Part shown: piece by piece, positions 18,307 through 26,574 of the stretch | How the letters are laid out: the number at the start of each line of letters is the position of its first letter | Position numbering within the stretch: position 1 is the stretch's first letter | Origin: CAVQCX01 sp963711095 | GTDB lineage: Bacteria; Pseudomonadota; Gammaproteobacteria; Chromatiales; Chromatiaceae | Assembly (NCBI GenBank): GCA_963711095.1 | Contig: CAVQCX010000010.1 | Location: forward strand, 149,733-213,732 | Direction of reading: 5' to 3' | Length of the DNA: 64,000 nt | Program-made: the position numbers and the translations under genes | Notes under the pieces: generated by a model | What the model was told of the DNA's origin: nothing | Databases searched by the model: none | The model's input: the letters and a program-made list of their open reading frames with translations, nothing else

Positions 18307-19395
18307 TCAGGGGAGGCGCCGAGGCTCCCAGAGTGCCCGGAGCAGGTGCTTGTGGGTGTTAATGTCGGATTTTCTCGCCTGCTCAAAGCCACGCTCACGC
18401 ATCTCTTCGGGCACGTCGGCGCGGATGATGTCGACGACCTCGGACAGGGAATCGTACAGAAAACCGCTCGCGCCGACGTATTGGCGCAGGTCGGGACGCA
18501 GATTCGGGACGCACACGCCCAGCCCTGCCGCCTGGGCCTCGGCCACTGCCATCGGCCAGCCCACGGTGTTATAGGCCTTGCTGCCGGTGTAGACCATCCA
18601 TTGGTGGCGCTTGTACTCGGCCGGCATGCGGTCGGGCTCGACGGTGGGCAGGATCTCGATCGGGCGGCCCTTGTGCTCGTTGTAGGCCTGGATCGTTTCG
18701 GTCTGGTAGCCGATGCTGTATAGCCTGAAAGGCCGCTCGCGCACCATCTCGCCCAGATCGACGAAGTCCTCCATCCGCTTCTTGGGGATGCAGGCCCCCA
18801 TATTGATCACGCCGTCGCCGTTGGGCGCCGGGTCGTAGAAGCGATCGAAGGCGACGACCGGGAAGCAGTCGTGGATCTTGTCCGCAGCAACCCCGGCCTG
18901 CTCCAGGCGCGCGCGGGCGAATGGATAGGTGAGCACCCCCAGGCACTCGGGCGCGTTGATCTGGCTGACCACCTGCTCGGGCGCGAAGCCCCGGAAGTTC
19001 GGGCGGCCTTTCATCCACTTGATGAGCGCGTCCACCCGGCTGAGCCGCTCGTCGGTCCCGAGGATGTCGAACGAATGGCCCCGCACCGTGTAGGGCACGC
19101 CGGTCTTGGTGGCGAGCCGGTGCATCACGGGGGCCATGTTGAGCCAATGGGTGTGCAGCACTTGGGGCTTGAACGAGCGGATCCGCTCGACGATAGCGCC
19201 CAGTCGTGGCTCGGTGTGGTAGTGCTGGCGGGTCTGGTAGGGGAGATTCGCCTTCTTGAGCGCCACCACGTCGATCTCGTAGTCGCCGGCCAGCGCCTCG
19301 ACCTCGTTCTTGATGTAGGTCTGGGACAGCTGCGGGAAGGTCCAGAGGACATAGAGCACCCGCATCTTCTTCCCGCCCGAAGCGGTAGCCGCCAT
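18307..19395 (-). CDS. Glycosyltransferase, GT-B fold (family 4-like)
   Basis: This 362-residue protein begins MRVLYVLWTFPQLSQTYIKNE at residue 11 and has VLHTHWLNMAP in the N-terminal domain and VGWPMAVAEAQAAGLGVCVPN in the C-terminal donor-binding domain. This is the pattern of GT4 retaining enzymes. It faces the GT2 gene tail to tail, so the pair may build one glycan although not in one operon. The ATG at 19395 is used; an internal ATG eleven codons later is possible. Confidence 0.82.
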   Translation of the reverse strand: MAATASGGKKMRVLYVLWTFPQLSQTYIKNEVEALAGDYEIDVVALKKANLPYQTRQHYHTEPRLGAIVERIRSFKPQVLHTHWLNMAPVMHRLATKTGVPYTVRGHSFDILGTDERLSRVDALIKWMKGRPNFRGFAPEQVVSQINAPECLGVLTYPFARARLEQAGVAADKIHDCFPVVAFDRFYDPAPNGDGVINMGACIPKKRMEDFVDLGEMVRERPFRLYSIGYQTETIQAYNEHKGRPIEILPTVEPDRMPAEYKRHQWMVYTGSKAYNTVGWPMAVAEAQAAGLGVCVPNLRPDLRQYVGASGFLYDSLSEVVDIIRADVPEEMRERGFEQARKSDINTHKHLLRALWEPRRLP

Positions 19396-19838
19396 ACGTT
19401 CCTCCCCGAGAGCTCGCTGCGCTTCTGATCCGTTGCTGTCCCAACGATGGCCCGTGCACTGCCGCCCCGGCGGGACGGCTCAGTATGCCAGCAATCCCCG
19501 TGCCTTCACACTCTGCGCCTCGCGCGTTTGGGCGTCGGTCGGGCCGTCGCGCCGAGCACGATGTTGGCGACGCGGGGCGGGTCGGGCGCTGCAAGCAGGA
19601 GCTTGGCGGGAAATGCGGGCCAGATACCGTGCCTGAAGCCGGCGGGTGAGATGCCCCGCGTGCCGGGGTCAAATGGCTCCGGAATGCCCGCTTGCCTGGG
19701 ATGCAAGACAAATCCGCTGCGTGGCGGTAGGATCTCGCCTGGATCGCCCGCCGTGCTCGACCCCCCACGCGGATGAATTTCCCACCCGGAGCGTCTCCGG
19801 CGGTCCCTATACAAGCGACTACACCAGAGGAGATGTGA
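19396..19838. other. Intergenic region upstream of the EF-hand gene
   Basis: The 443 bp contain several overlapping GC-rich frames but no motif, ribosome binding site or repeat that I could support. The 5' signals of the glycosyltransferase (minus) and the EF-hand gene (plus) should lie here. Confidence 0.4.
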
Positions 19839-20165
19839 ATGAAAAATCTCGTGCCCGCCCTGCTGCTCGCCGCCCTGCTGCCGCTGCCGGCCCTCGCCGC
19901 GTCCGAAGCCCAGACCCCGGACGTCGCGGACGGCTTCATGAAGCAGTTCGATACCAACAAGGACGGCAAGGTCAGCGCCGACGAGTTCAAGAAGCCCCAG
20001 CTGGATGCCATGGAGCACCAGATCGACAAGCAGTTCCAGTACATGGATAAGGACCACAACGGTGGGGTGGATAAGGCCGAGGTCGAAACATTCGCCAACG
20101 AGCTCCACCAGCGGATGAAGCAGATTCAGGAAGAACACAGCAAGTCGTCCGATACCGGCAAGTAG
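19839..20165 (+). CDS. Secreted EF-hand calcium-binding protein
   Basis: This 108-residue protein has a clear signal peptide (MKNLVPALLLAALLPLPALA) and two EF-hand loops, DTNKDGKVSADE near 38 and DKDHNGGVDKAE near 70. Both carry the acidic ligands and the closing Glu. AGAGGAG precedes the ATG. It is probably a periplasmic calcium sensor or buffer; the partner is unknown. Confidence 0.85.
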   Translation: MKNLVPALLLAALLPLPALAASEAQTPDVADGFMKQFDTNKDGKVSADEFKKPQLDAMEHQIDKQFQYMDKDHNGGVDKAEVETFANELHQRMKQIQEEHSKSSDTGK

Positions 20166-20296
20166 CCGCCGGGCGGCCGTCCGCCCCGTTCCCGGCACGC
20201 GGGGCCCGCTACGGCGGGTCTCCGCGTCTGCTCACTGTCCCACCCGCACCAGCAGCACGTCGCGGGACGCGGCATTGGATGCCCGCCTGTTCTGGG

Positions 20297-21184
20297 TCAG
20301 TCGTGGCCGGACAAACACCGAGGTGAGTAATCGGGATCGAATCCCGGGGGCTCCCCCGGGGTCCGGACTGTTCCGGAGCCAGCTTGTCGGACCGGATTCT
20401 CCAGGGCGCCTATGCCCTCGATCTCGACCCTGACCCGATCCCCGGGTGCAAGGAACACCGGGGGCCGGCGGGTGAAGCCCACCCCGGCCGGTGTGCCGGT
20501 CAGGATCAGGGTGCCCGGCAGCAGCGTGGTGTCCCGGCTCAGAAAGCTGATCAGGCGCGCCACCGGGAAGATCATGTCGGCGGTATTGCCGTCCTGCATC
20601 GACTGGCCGTTGATCTGGCAGCGCACCGCCAGAGCCTGCGGGTCCGGCATCTCGTCCCGGGTCACCAGGGCCGGCCCCAGCGGGCAGAAGCTGTCGAAGC
20701 TCTTGCCCCGAACCCACTGACCACCCCCGCCGTGCCTTTGCCAGCGCCGGGCTGAGATGTCGCAGGCGCAGGTGTAGCCGAGCACGCAGTCCAGCGCTTG
20801 GGCCTCGGACAGGTCCCTGGCGGTGCGCCCGATCACGACCGCCAGCTCGGCCTCGTAATCCACCTCGGGTCCGCGCTCGCAGGCCGCCGGCAGCACGATG
20901 GGCTCGCCTGGCCCGATTACCGTGGTGGTCGGTTTCATGAACACCACCGGGCTGGCCGGCAGGGCGGCCCCGGTCTCCTCGGCGTGGGCCCGGTAATTGA
21001 GCCCGATGCAGAAGATGTTGACCGGGTCGATCGGCGCGAGCAGCCGCTCGACCACTGTCTCGACGCCGGTCGGGCGAAAACCACCGAGCCATGAGCCGGT
21101 CAGCAGCGCTGCACGCGATCCGGAGCCGAGCGGGGTCCCATGCCGGATCGCTCTGCTCGCGTCCAGAAAGCGGATGAACTTCAT
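20297..21184 (-). CDS. Fumarylacetoacetate hydrolase family protein
   Basis: This 295-residue protein has the FAH-fold signature NIFCIGLNYRAHAEE near 56, the metal-site acidic cluster EVDYEAELAVVIG near 106 and LTGTPAGVGF near 228. Members cleave C-C bonds in 2-oxo diacids or decarboxylate oxaloacetate. The substrate is not evident. The last 25 or so residues look non-conserved. It is downstream of the SpmA/SpmB-like gene by 12 bp on the same strand, probably in one operon. Confidence 0.85.
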   Translation of the reverse strand: MKFIRFLDASRAIRHGTPLGSGSRAALLTGSWLGGFRPTGVETVVERLLAPIDPVNIFCIGLNYRAHAEETGAALPASPVVFMKPTTTVIGPGEPIVLPAACERGPEVDYEAELAVVIGRTARDLSEAQALDCVLGYTCACDISARRWQRHGGGGQWVRGKSFDSFCPLGPALVTRDEMPDPQALAVRCQINGQSMQDGNTADMIFPVARLISFLSRDTTLLPGTLILTGTPAGVGFTRRPPVFLAPGDRVRVEIEGIGALENPVRQAGSGTVRTPGEPPGFDPDYSPRCLSGHD

Positions 21185-21196
21185 GGCGCCGTGCCG

Positions 21197-22498
21197 CTAA
21201 GGGTGTCCGTACAGGAGAGAGCAGGCGATGATGGCGCCGGCGATGCCGGCCAGGTCGGCAGTCAGGCCCGCTGCCAGGGCGTGGCGGAAGCGCCGGACCT
21301 GGATGGCGCCGAAATAGACCGCCAGCACGTAGAAGGTCGTCTCGGTCGATCCCTGCAGGGTGCTCACCAGATAGCCGACATAGCTGTCCGGCCCGATGGC
21401 CGGATTCTGGATCGTGGCCGCCAGCACGCCGTAGGCCCCGGATCCGGACAACGGACGTAGCAGGGCCATGGGCAGGGCCTCGGCCGGCAGTCCCACCAGG
21501 GCCGTGTAGCGCCCAATCGCGCCGACCAGCAGATCCAGTGCCCCGCTCGCCCGGAACATGGCCACGGCCACCAGGATGGCCACCAGGTAGGGAATGATGC
21601 GGATCGCCACCTGGAAGCCATCGCGGGCGCCCTCGACGAATACCTCATAGACGCGTACCCCGCGCAGCGCGCCGAAGCCGAGCAGCGCGATCATGAGTCC
21701 TGGCACCACCCAGGGGCCTATGACCGTGCCGAAGGCGACCGTCACGGGGATCAGGGCGGCGATGGCCAGCAAGCTGGCATAGGATACCCAGGCCGGGTAG
21801 GCGCGGGAGGCGTCCTCGGGGAGCGCCGGGTGCTCCTCCACCGACGCGGGCTCGTCGTCCACCCGGTCGTCGCCCGCGCTCGCGGGCAACGGAGAGAACC
21901 TCTGGTAAAGCTTGGTCGCCAGGATGGCCACGGCGGTGGAGCAGAAGGTGGCGAACAGCGTGGTGGGCAGGATGCCGGCGGGATCGGCGGACCCGGCCGA
22001 GGCGCGCAGCGCAATCACCCCGGTGGGCAGCAGCGTCACCCCTGAGGTATTGATCGCTAGAAACAGCGCCATCGCGTTGCTCGACGTGCCCTTGTGCGGG
22101 TTGAGCTGCTCGAGCTCCTGCATCGCCCGGATGCCGAACGGGGTCGCGGCGTTGCCGAGCCCCATGGCGTTGGCCGACATGTTCATGATCATCGCCCCCA
22201 TGGCCGGGTGGTCGGGCGGCACATCGGGGAACAGCCGGACCATGAGCGGGCGCACCAGCCGGGCGATGATGCTCAGCAGGCCGCCGGCCTCCGCGACCTT
22301 CATCAGGCCGAGAAACAGCGCCATCACCCCGACCAGGCCCAGGGCCAGGGTCACCGAGTCCTTGGCCCCAGTGATCATCGCTGCGGACAGGGCTTGCATG
22401 GGGGCCTCTGCGGCTGTTGTCAGCGGGACCCAGATCAGCTCGCGATAGGCGCTGACCGCAAAGGCGATTAGAACGATGCCGAGAAAGATGGGATTCAT
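21197..22498 (-). CDS. SpmA-SpmB-like fused membrane protein (nucleoside recognition/gate domains)
   Basis: This 433-residue integral membrane protein has two gate (nucleoside recognition) domains in tandem. The first contains NMSANAMGLGNAATPFGI (about 106-123), typical of spore maturation protein A. The second contains STLQGSTETTFYVLAVYFG (about 384-402), typical of SpmB. A hydrophilic linker near 205-230 separates them. In non-spore-formers such fusions are putative transporters of unknown substrate. Confidence 0.82.
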   Translation of the reverse strand: MNPIFLGIVLIAFAVSAYRELIWVPLTTAAEAPMQALSAAMITGAKDSVTLALGLVGVMALFLGLMKVAEAGGLLSIIARLVRPLMVRLFPDVPPDHPAMGAMIMNMSANAMGLGNAATPFGIRAMQELEQLNPHKGTSSNAMALFLAINTSGVTLLPTGVIALRASAGSADPAGILPTTLFATFCSTAVAILATKLYQRFSPLPASAGDDRVDDEPASVEEHPALPEDASRAYPAWVSYASLLAIAALIPVTVAFGTVIGPWVVPGLMIALLGFGALRGVRVYEVFVEGARDGFQVAIRIIPYLVAILVAVAMFRASGALDLLVGAIGRYTALVGLPAEALPMALLRPLSGSGAYGVLAATIQNPAIGPDSYVGYLVSTLQGSTETTFYVLAVYFGAIQVRRFRHALAAGLTADLAGIAGAIIACSLLYGHP

Positions 22499-22643
22499 AC
22501 GGATCCGGGTGGACGCTATAGTGTCGAGGGTAAGCCGCGCCCCATGCTACGATCCCGGACGCCTTGGGGCCAGTGCGTTGCGCCGTGATGGGGGGCGCCT
22601 GGGAGGGAGATCCCTGCGGCCCAACCCAGCCGGCGGGCGCGCC

Positions 22644-23192
22644 ACGCTCAGCCTCGGCGGTACCATCACCGCCGCCAACGGCACCGCGATGGATTCGGAT
22701 ACCAACGACCCCCTCGCCCCCTACGCCCCCTACGCCCCGAACAACAGCGTCGGCGAGGAGCAGGCCCTCCCCAATCCTGTGGTGGTCGGCGGCTATGTCA
22801 CCGATTCCGCCACTGGGCGGGCTTCCCGGGGCGACCGCTTTGCCAATGCCGCAGACCGCGATGACCGCTACCGGGTCACGCTGACAGCTGGCCAGGCGAT
22901 CAGGCTGCAGATAGCCGATTGGAGCAACAACGCCAACGATCTCGATCTCGATCTCTATCTCGATCCGCCCGGCTCCACGGACTGGGTCGATTTCTCCCTG
23001 GGCTTCGGGGACAGCGAGGCGCTCATTGCCCCCGCCGACGGGGTCTACGACATCCGCGTCGATGCGTATGCCGGGCGCTCCAATTACGTGCTGAGCGTCG
23101 GGGCACCCAGCGGAGCAGACTTGCCCTCCGGGTACCGTCTGAGCAGCGCGTTCGTGCCGGGAGAGCTGATCGTTCGCTTGCGTGACGGCTCG
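22644..23192 (+). pseudogene. Fragment of a secreted S8 (subtilase) serine peptidase: N-terminal and pre-peptidase domains only
   Basis: The frame reads TLSLGGTITAANGTAMDSD, then NNSVGEEQALPNPVVVGGYV, then a PPC-like beta domain (DRYRVTLTAGQAIRLQIADW, ADGVYDIRVDAYAGRSNYVL) and FVPGELIVRLRDG. That is the order seen before the catalytic domain of secreted subtilases. After FVPGELIV the family similarity stops, and the porin gene's 3' end follows within 115 bp. Neither a signal peptide nor the Asp/His/Ser catalytic domain is present, so both ends are lost. The frame stays open to 23984 only because of high GC. Confidence 0.65.
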
Positions 23193-23306
23193 ACCGCGCC
23201 GGTGCGGGGGCAGGGCCTTGCTGGGCGCGTGCGGGCCGCGGGTCACGGGGGGCGGGTAAGGAGATGCCCCGCCGCAGCGGGGGCATCCCGCCAGATGGTC
23301 CCGCGA

Positions 23307-23954
23307 TCAGAAGGTCCACTTGGCCGACAGCAGGGCCCGGGCGCTGCACACGTCGGTGCACTCGCTCTTGCTGAGGTCGGTGTCGGTGTAGGCCAGCTCC
23401 AGGTCCACGGGACCCACGCTCTTGGTCAAACCCAGCTTCCAGTCGGTGTAGTCGGTGCCGGCGTCGAAGTCGTAGTAGCCCAGGTGCGCACCCGCCCCGA
23501 AGCCCCCGCCGATGTCAAAGCTCAGCGCGCCCTCGTAGTAGGTGTTGTCGTTGTCGAAGTCGTGGGAGACCTTCACCGAGCCCGGGCCGTAGCCCAGGCC
23601 CACATAGCCCTCCCCGAAGTTCAGGCTGGTCTCGCCGGGGTAGGTGTACTCGATGTAGCCGAGGTCGTAGCTCAGCCCGGCCGCCTTGCCCGAGTAGCCC
23701 CCATAGACGTCGGCCTCGACATCGGCCGCCGAGCCGAAATCCACATTCGAGCCCCAGACCCCCACATAGATCCCGCTGGCATGGCTGTAGTCCAGGCCGA
23801 AGCTGGCCGCGAAGTCCTCGTTGGACTGGGACACCCCGCGCCAGACGTAATCGGTGGTCAGTCCGATATTTCCGCTCAGGTCGGCCATCGCCGGGGCCAC
23901 CGCCCCTGCCAGGAACAGACCGCAGACCGCAGCACTCATCTTTCGAAGCTTCAT
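23307..23954 (-). CDS. TorF-family putative porin
   Basis: This 215-residue outer-membrane protein has a signal peptide (cleaved after AMA near 24). The family motif LSGNIGLTTDYVWRGVSQSN starts the mature part, followed by alternating beta strands and a terminal aromatic (SAKWTF) typical of outer-membrane barrels. It probably forms a small channel of unknown specificity. A sigma-70-like promoter and a leader hairpin lie upstream. Confidence 0.88.
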   Translation of the reverse strand: MKLRKMSAAVCGLFLAGAVAPAMADLSGNIGLTTDYVWRGVSQSNEDFAASFGLDYSHASGIYVGVWGSNVDFGSAADVEADVYGGYSGKAAGLSYDLGYIEYTYPGETSLNFGEGYVGLGYGPGSVKVSHDFDNDNTYYEGALSFDIGGGFGAGAHLGYYDFDAGTDYTDWKLGLTKSVGPVDLELAYTDTDLSKSECTDVCSARALLSAKWTF

Positions 23955-23986
23955 TTTTCAGTCCTCTATCAATCACGCACATGAAA

Positions 23987-24011
23987 CGCTCCGCGATGGT
24001 CACGCGGAGCG
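23987..24011 (-). promoter_or_regulatory. Hairpin in the porin leader
   Basis: A perfect 9-bp inverted repeat (CGCTCCGCG-N7-CGCGGAGCG) lies 33 bases upstream of the porin start codon, inside the predicted leader. It has no T tract, so it is more likely an RNA-stability or translation-control element than a terminator. Confidence 0.4.
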
Positions 24012-24108
24012 CTTGATACGACGGAGCTTTGTTTCGGCCACGCCCCGAGCCCCTTGGCATGTCTTGACCGAGGCCCTGACCGCCCGGGGTTTTGTTACAG
24101 GCGCGCGT

Positions 24109-24136
24109 ATAATAACCCGGGCCCGGACGCTTTCAA
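24109..24136 (-). promoter_or_regulatory. Candidate sigma-70 promoter of the porin gene
   Basis: On the minus strand TTGAAA (24131-24136) and TATTAT (24109-24114) are separated by 16 bases. This would give a leader of about 150 nt including the hairpin at 23987-24011. The rest of 24137-24325 shows no gene. Confidence 0.5.
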
Positions 24137-24325
24137 TTAGCCCGGATCGACCGCTTCATTCAGAAATGGCAAGTGCGCGCTGTGCGCCATGTCAAGGTTT
24201 CTAACAGCGCGGTCAGAGGGTCCAGGTCGAAGCTGCGGCGCAAGTCGCCGGTGGTCGGCGCCCGCGATGCCGGCGTGTCGAAACGATCCGCGAGCGCGGC
24301 CCACCGTTTCCCGCCACCGATGGAC

Positions 24326-24838
24326 TCAGGGCTCCCGGGGGCAGTCGGGACAGAGCCTAGCGTAGAGCTCGGCGTCCTCGGCGCCGAAGCAGCAGGCGAC
24401 GACGCTGTCGAAATCCGCGGCGGCAGCCCTCATGGCGGCCAGCGCGATCGCTGCGGCGGCCTCCGCGGGATAGCCGTATACCCCGGTGCTGATCGCTGGG
24501 AAGGCGATGCTTCGCAGGCCTGTCCGGCGGGCCAGCTCGAAACAGCTCTGGTAGCAGCGTGTCAGGGTCTGGGGCTCACCCTGGTTGCCACCGTGCCAGA
24601 CCGGCCCCACGGTGCTGATGACCCAGCGGGCGGGCAGACGGAAGCCGGGACTGATACGGGCCTGGCCGGGCGCGCAGCCACCGAGCCGCAGATTGTATTC
24701 GCGAAGCTGCGGGCCGGCGGCGCGGTGGATGGCTCCGTCGACGCCGCCGCCGCCGAGCAGGCCCGGGTTGGCCGCGTTGACGATGGCATCGACCGCCAGG
24801 CTGGCGATGTCGCCGAGCACGATGCGTATCCGTCCCAT
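24326..24838 (-). CDS. Macro-domain protein (ADP-ribose/O-acetyl-ADP-ribose hydrolase type)
   Basis: This 170-residue single macro domain starts MGRIRIVLGDIASLAVDAIV. It has the ADP-ribose-binding loops NAANPGLLGGGGVDGAIH (residues 21-38) and FPAISTGVYGYP near 116, as in YmdB-type deacetylases. It probably removes ADP-ribose or acetyl groups from proteins or small molecules. The ATG at 24838 is chosen by family alignment. Confidence 0.92.
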   Translation of the reverse strand: MGRIRIVLGDIASLAVDAIVNAANPGLLGGGGVDGAIHRAAGPQLREYNLRLGGCAPGQARISPGFRLPARWVISTVGPVWHGGNQGEPQTLTRCYQSCFELARRTGLRSIAFPAISTGVYGYPAEAAAAIALAAMRAAAADFDSVVACCFGAEDAELYARLCPDCPREP

Positions 24839-24912
24839 GGCCGTCGCGGATTGTCCCCTGCCTCCCAAGACCTTAGGATGAGCCGCCCGAGGATGCAAAT
24901 GGCCCTTTTGTC

Positions 24913-25302
24913 TTGACCAGTCTTTTGCTGATCTCGCTGCTGCTCGCTGTCGCCTGGTTCTGGCTGGACAGTCTGCGCGCGCGGGAGCTGGCGACCGGTG
25001 TCGCGGCCGCGATGTGCGGACGGCGAGACCTGCAGTTTCTCGACCAGACCGTGGCGCTGGCTCGCTTCGGACTCGGGCGCAGCGCCCGGGGCTTGCGTCT
25101 GCGCCGCGTCTATCGCTTCGACTACAGCGAGGAGGGGGTCGGGCGGCATACCGGACACCTGGTCATGTTGGGCACCGCCGTGGAAGAATTCAGCCTGGGA
25201 CTGCCGAGTGCGCCCGCAGGGACAGCCGATGGCGCGCCCGCGGACAGTGCCTCGCCACGCGATCACCCCAAGGTCATCCCGTTCCGGCGCCGGGAGCCCT
25301 GA
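24913..25302 (+). CDS. DUF3301 protein, membrane-anchored
   Basis: This 129-residue protein has an N-terminal membrane helix (SLLLISLLLAVAWFWLDSLRA), then LQFLDQTVALARF and LRLRRVYRFDYS, which mark DUF3301. The start is a TTG at 24913; the ATGs just upstream are in another frame that ends at TGA. The function is unknown. The gene is divergent from the macro gene and ends one base before the sspB stop of the opposite strand. Confidence 0.7.
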   Translation: MTSLLLISLLLAVAWFWLDSLRARELATGVAAAMCGRRDLQFLDQTVALARFGLGRSARGLRLRRVYRFDYSEEGVGRHTGHLVMLGTAVEEFSLGLPSAPAGTADGAPADSASPRDHPKVIPFRRREP

Positions 25303-25698
25303 TCATTTCACCACCTTGAGGCTGGGACGGCCTTCGCCGCCGGGCCTGGGCGGCTCCGGCTCGTCGTCCGGCGAACCGCCGGACTCCGCAGGCTCCTCCG
25401 GAAACAGCATGCCGCGGCCATTCTCCCGGGCGTAGATGCCAAGCACGGCTTTGGGAGGCACCCGCACCGCCATGGGCACCCCGCCGAAGCGCGCACTGAA
25501 GGTGATCAGCTGGTTGCTCAGGTCGAGCCCGTGGACCGCGGTGGGGCCCACGTTGAGGATGACCCGGCCGTCCTCGACGTAGGCTTGCGGCACGACGACG
25601 TCCTCGGCCCTGGCGTCCACCATCAGGTGAGGGGTCAGACCGTTGTCGATGATCCATTCGTAGAAGGCGCGGATCAGGTACGGGCGGGTCGGGGTCAT
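25303..25698 (-). CDS. sspB: ClpXP protease specificity-enhancing factor SspB
   Basis: This 131-residue adaptor delivers ssrA-tagged peptides to ClpXP. The folded domain opens with RPYLIRAFYEWIIDNGLTPH and includes FSARFGGVPMAVRVP. The C-terminal tail after about 105 is acidic and flexible and ends PSLKVVK, the ClpX-docking module. sspA lies directly upstream, the usual sspA-sspB order. Confidence 0.95.
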   Translation of the reverse strand: MTPTRPYLIRAFYEWIIDNGLTPHLMVDARAEDVVVPQAYVEDGRVILNVGPTAVHGLDLSNQLITFSARFGGVPMAVRVPPKAVLGIYARENGRGMLFPEEPAESGGSPDDEPEPPRPGGEGRPSLKVVK

Positions 25699-25732
25699 TG
25701 CGGCTCGTTGGCGCCTGTCGGAGGTCCGTGGC

Positions 25733-26356
25733 TCAGCCTCGCATCTCCCGCTCGGGCTCGGTGAGGCTGCGCACGAAGGAGTCGCGCTTGAACATCCGCT
25801 CGCAATAGCTCTGGATCGCCTTTGCCTGCGGTGGCAGCTCCACCCCGAGCGACGGCAGCCGCCACAGAAGAGGGGCGATGCTGCAATCCACCAAGCCGAG
25901 CTCGTCGCTCATGAAGAACGCCTTGGCACCGAAGATCCCCGCGCTGCGGATCAGACTCTCCCGAAGCTGCTTGCGGGCAGTCTGCACCTCCCTGCCGCCG
26001 GCGAGAATGAGACTCATCAGCCGGTACCAGTCGTGGTCGACGCGAAACAGGTACAGCCTGGCGCTGGCCCGCGACACCGGGTCTACCGGCAACAGGGGAG
26101 GATGGGGGAAGCGCTCGTCCAGGTACTCCATGATGATGCGCGATTCATACAGGACCAGCTCCCGGTCGACCAGCACCGGCAGGGTGCCGTACGGATTGAG
26201 GTCCATGACATCGCCGGGCAGATCCTGGGGGTCCGCATCGACCACGTCCACCGTTATGTTCTTTTCCGCCAGGACCAGGCGTACACGGTGGCTGTACGCA
26301 CTCCTGGAATTGGAGTACAGGGTCATCACTGATGGCTTGCTCGCAGCTGCCGCCAA
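25733..26356 (-). CDS. sspA: Stringent starvation protein A (SspA)
   Basis: This 207-residue glutathione-transferase-fold protein binds RNA polymerase in gammaproteobacteria. A TTG at 26356 is taken as start because MAAAASKPSVMTLYSN then lines up with the E. coli start MAVAANKRSVMTL. The ATG ten codons later would cut off this conserved lead and has no ribosome binding site, whereas GGAAGAAG precedes the TTG. DLNPYGTLPVLVDRELVLYE is the thioredoxin-like glutathione-site segment. It follows petC, as in many relatives. Confidence 0.9.
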   Translation of the reverse strand: MAAAASKPSVMTLYSNSRSAYSHRVRLVLAEKNITVDVVDADPQDLPGDVMDLNPYGTLPVLVDRELVLYESRIIMEYLDERFPHPPLLPVDPVSRASARLYLFRVDHDWYRLMSLILAGGREVQTARKQLRESLIRSAGIFGAKAFFMSDELGLVDCSIAPLLWRLPSLGVELPPQAKAIQSYCERMFKRDSFVRSLTEPEREMRG

Positions 26357-26513
26357 AGACTTCTTCCGTCGTCGAGCCTGCACCGGGGCGGCGGACACGG
26401 CTCCGGGTGCCGAGCTAAGGGCGGCCGAACGCCACCGCGAAACGGGCGGCGGAGCCGCACCGGCGCGAGCGCCGCGGACTCGTGAGTCGGTTCGGCTCCC
26501 ATCCAACGAAGAA

Positions 26514-26548
26514 GGGGCGCACAGTATAACTCAAAAACTGCGCGCCCC
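26514..26548 (-). terminator. Hairpin between petC and sspA
   Basis: Arms GGGGCGCACAGT and ACTGCGCGCCCC pair with one mismatch around an 11-base loop. It is located 26 bp past the petC stop codon on the minus strand and could end the petABC transcript or attenuate read-through into sspA-sspB. The tail after it on the minus strand is only moderately T-rich. Confidence 0.45.
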
Positions 26549-26574
26549 CCCGGTTGCTGGTGATGCTGGCGGTC

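Noticed and set aside
22476..23984. A single 502-residue protein on the plus strand
   Set aside because: Only the part at 22644-23192 resembles a protein family. The beginning is out-of-frame translation opposite another gene's start, and the end is antisense to the porin gene.
24108..24113. Plus-strand TATAAT as a promoter toward the macro/DUF3301 region
   Set aside because: No -35 fits at proper spacing and the next plus-strand gene is 800 bp away. The minus-strand reading gives a better promoter.
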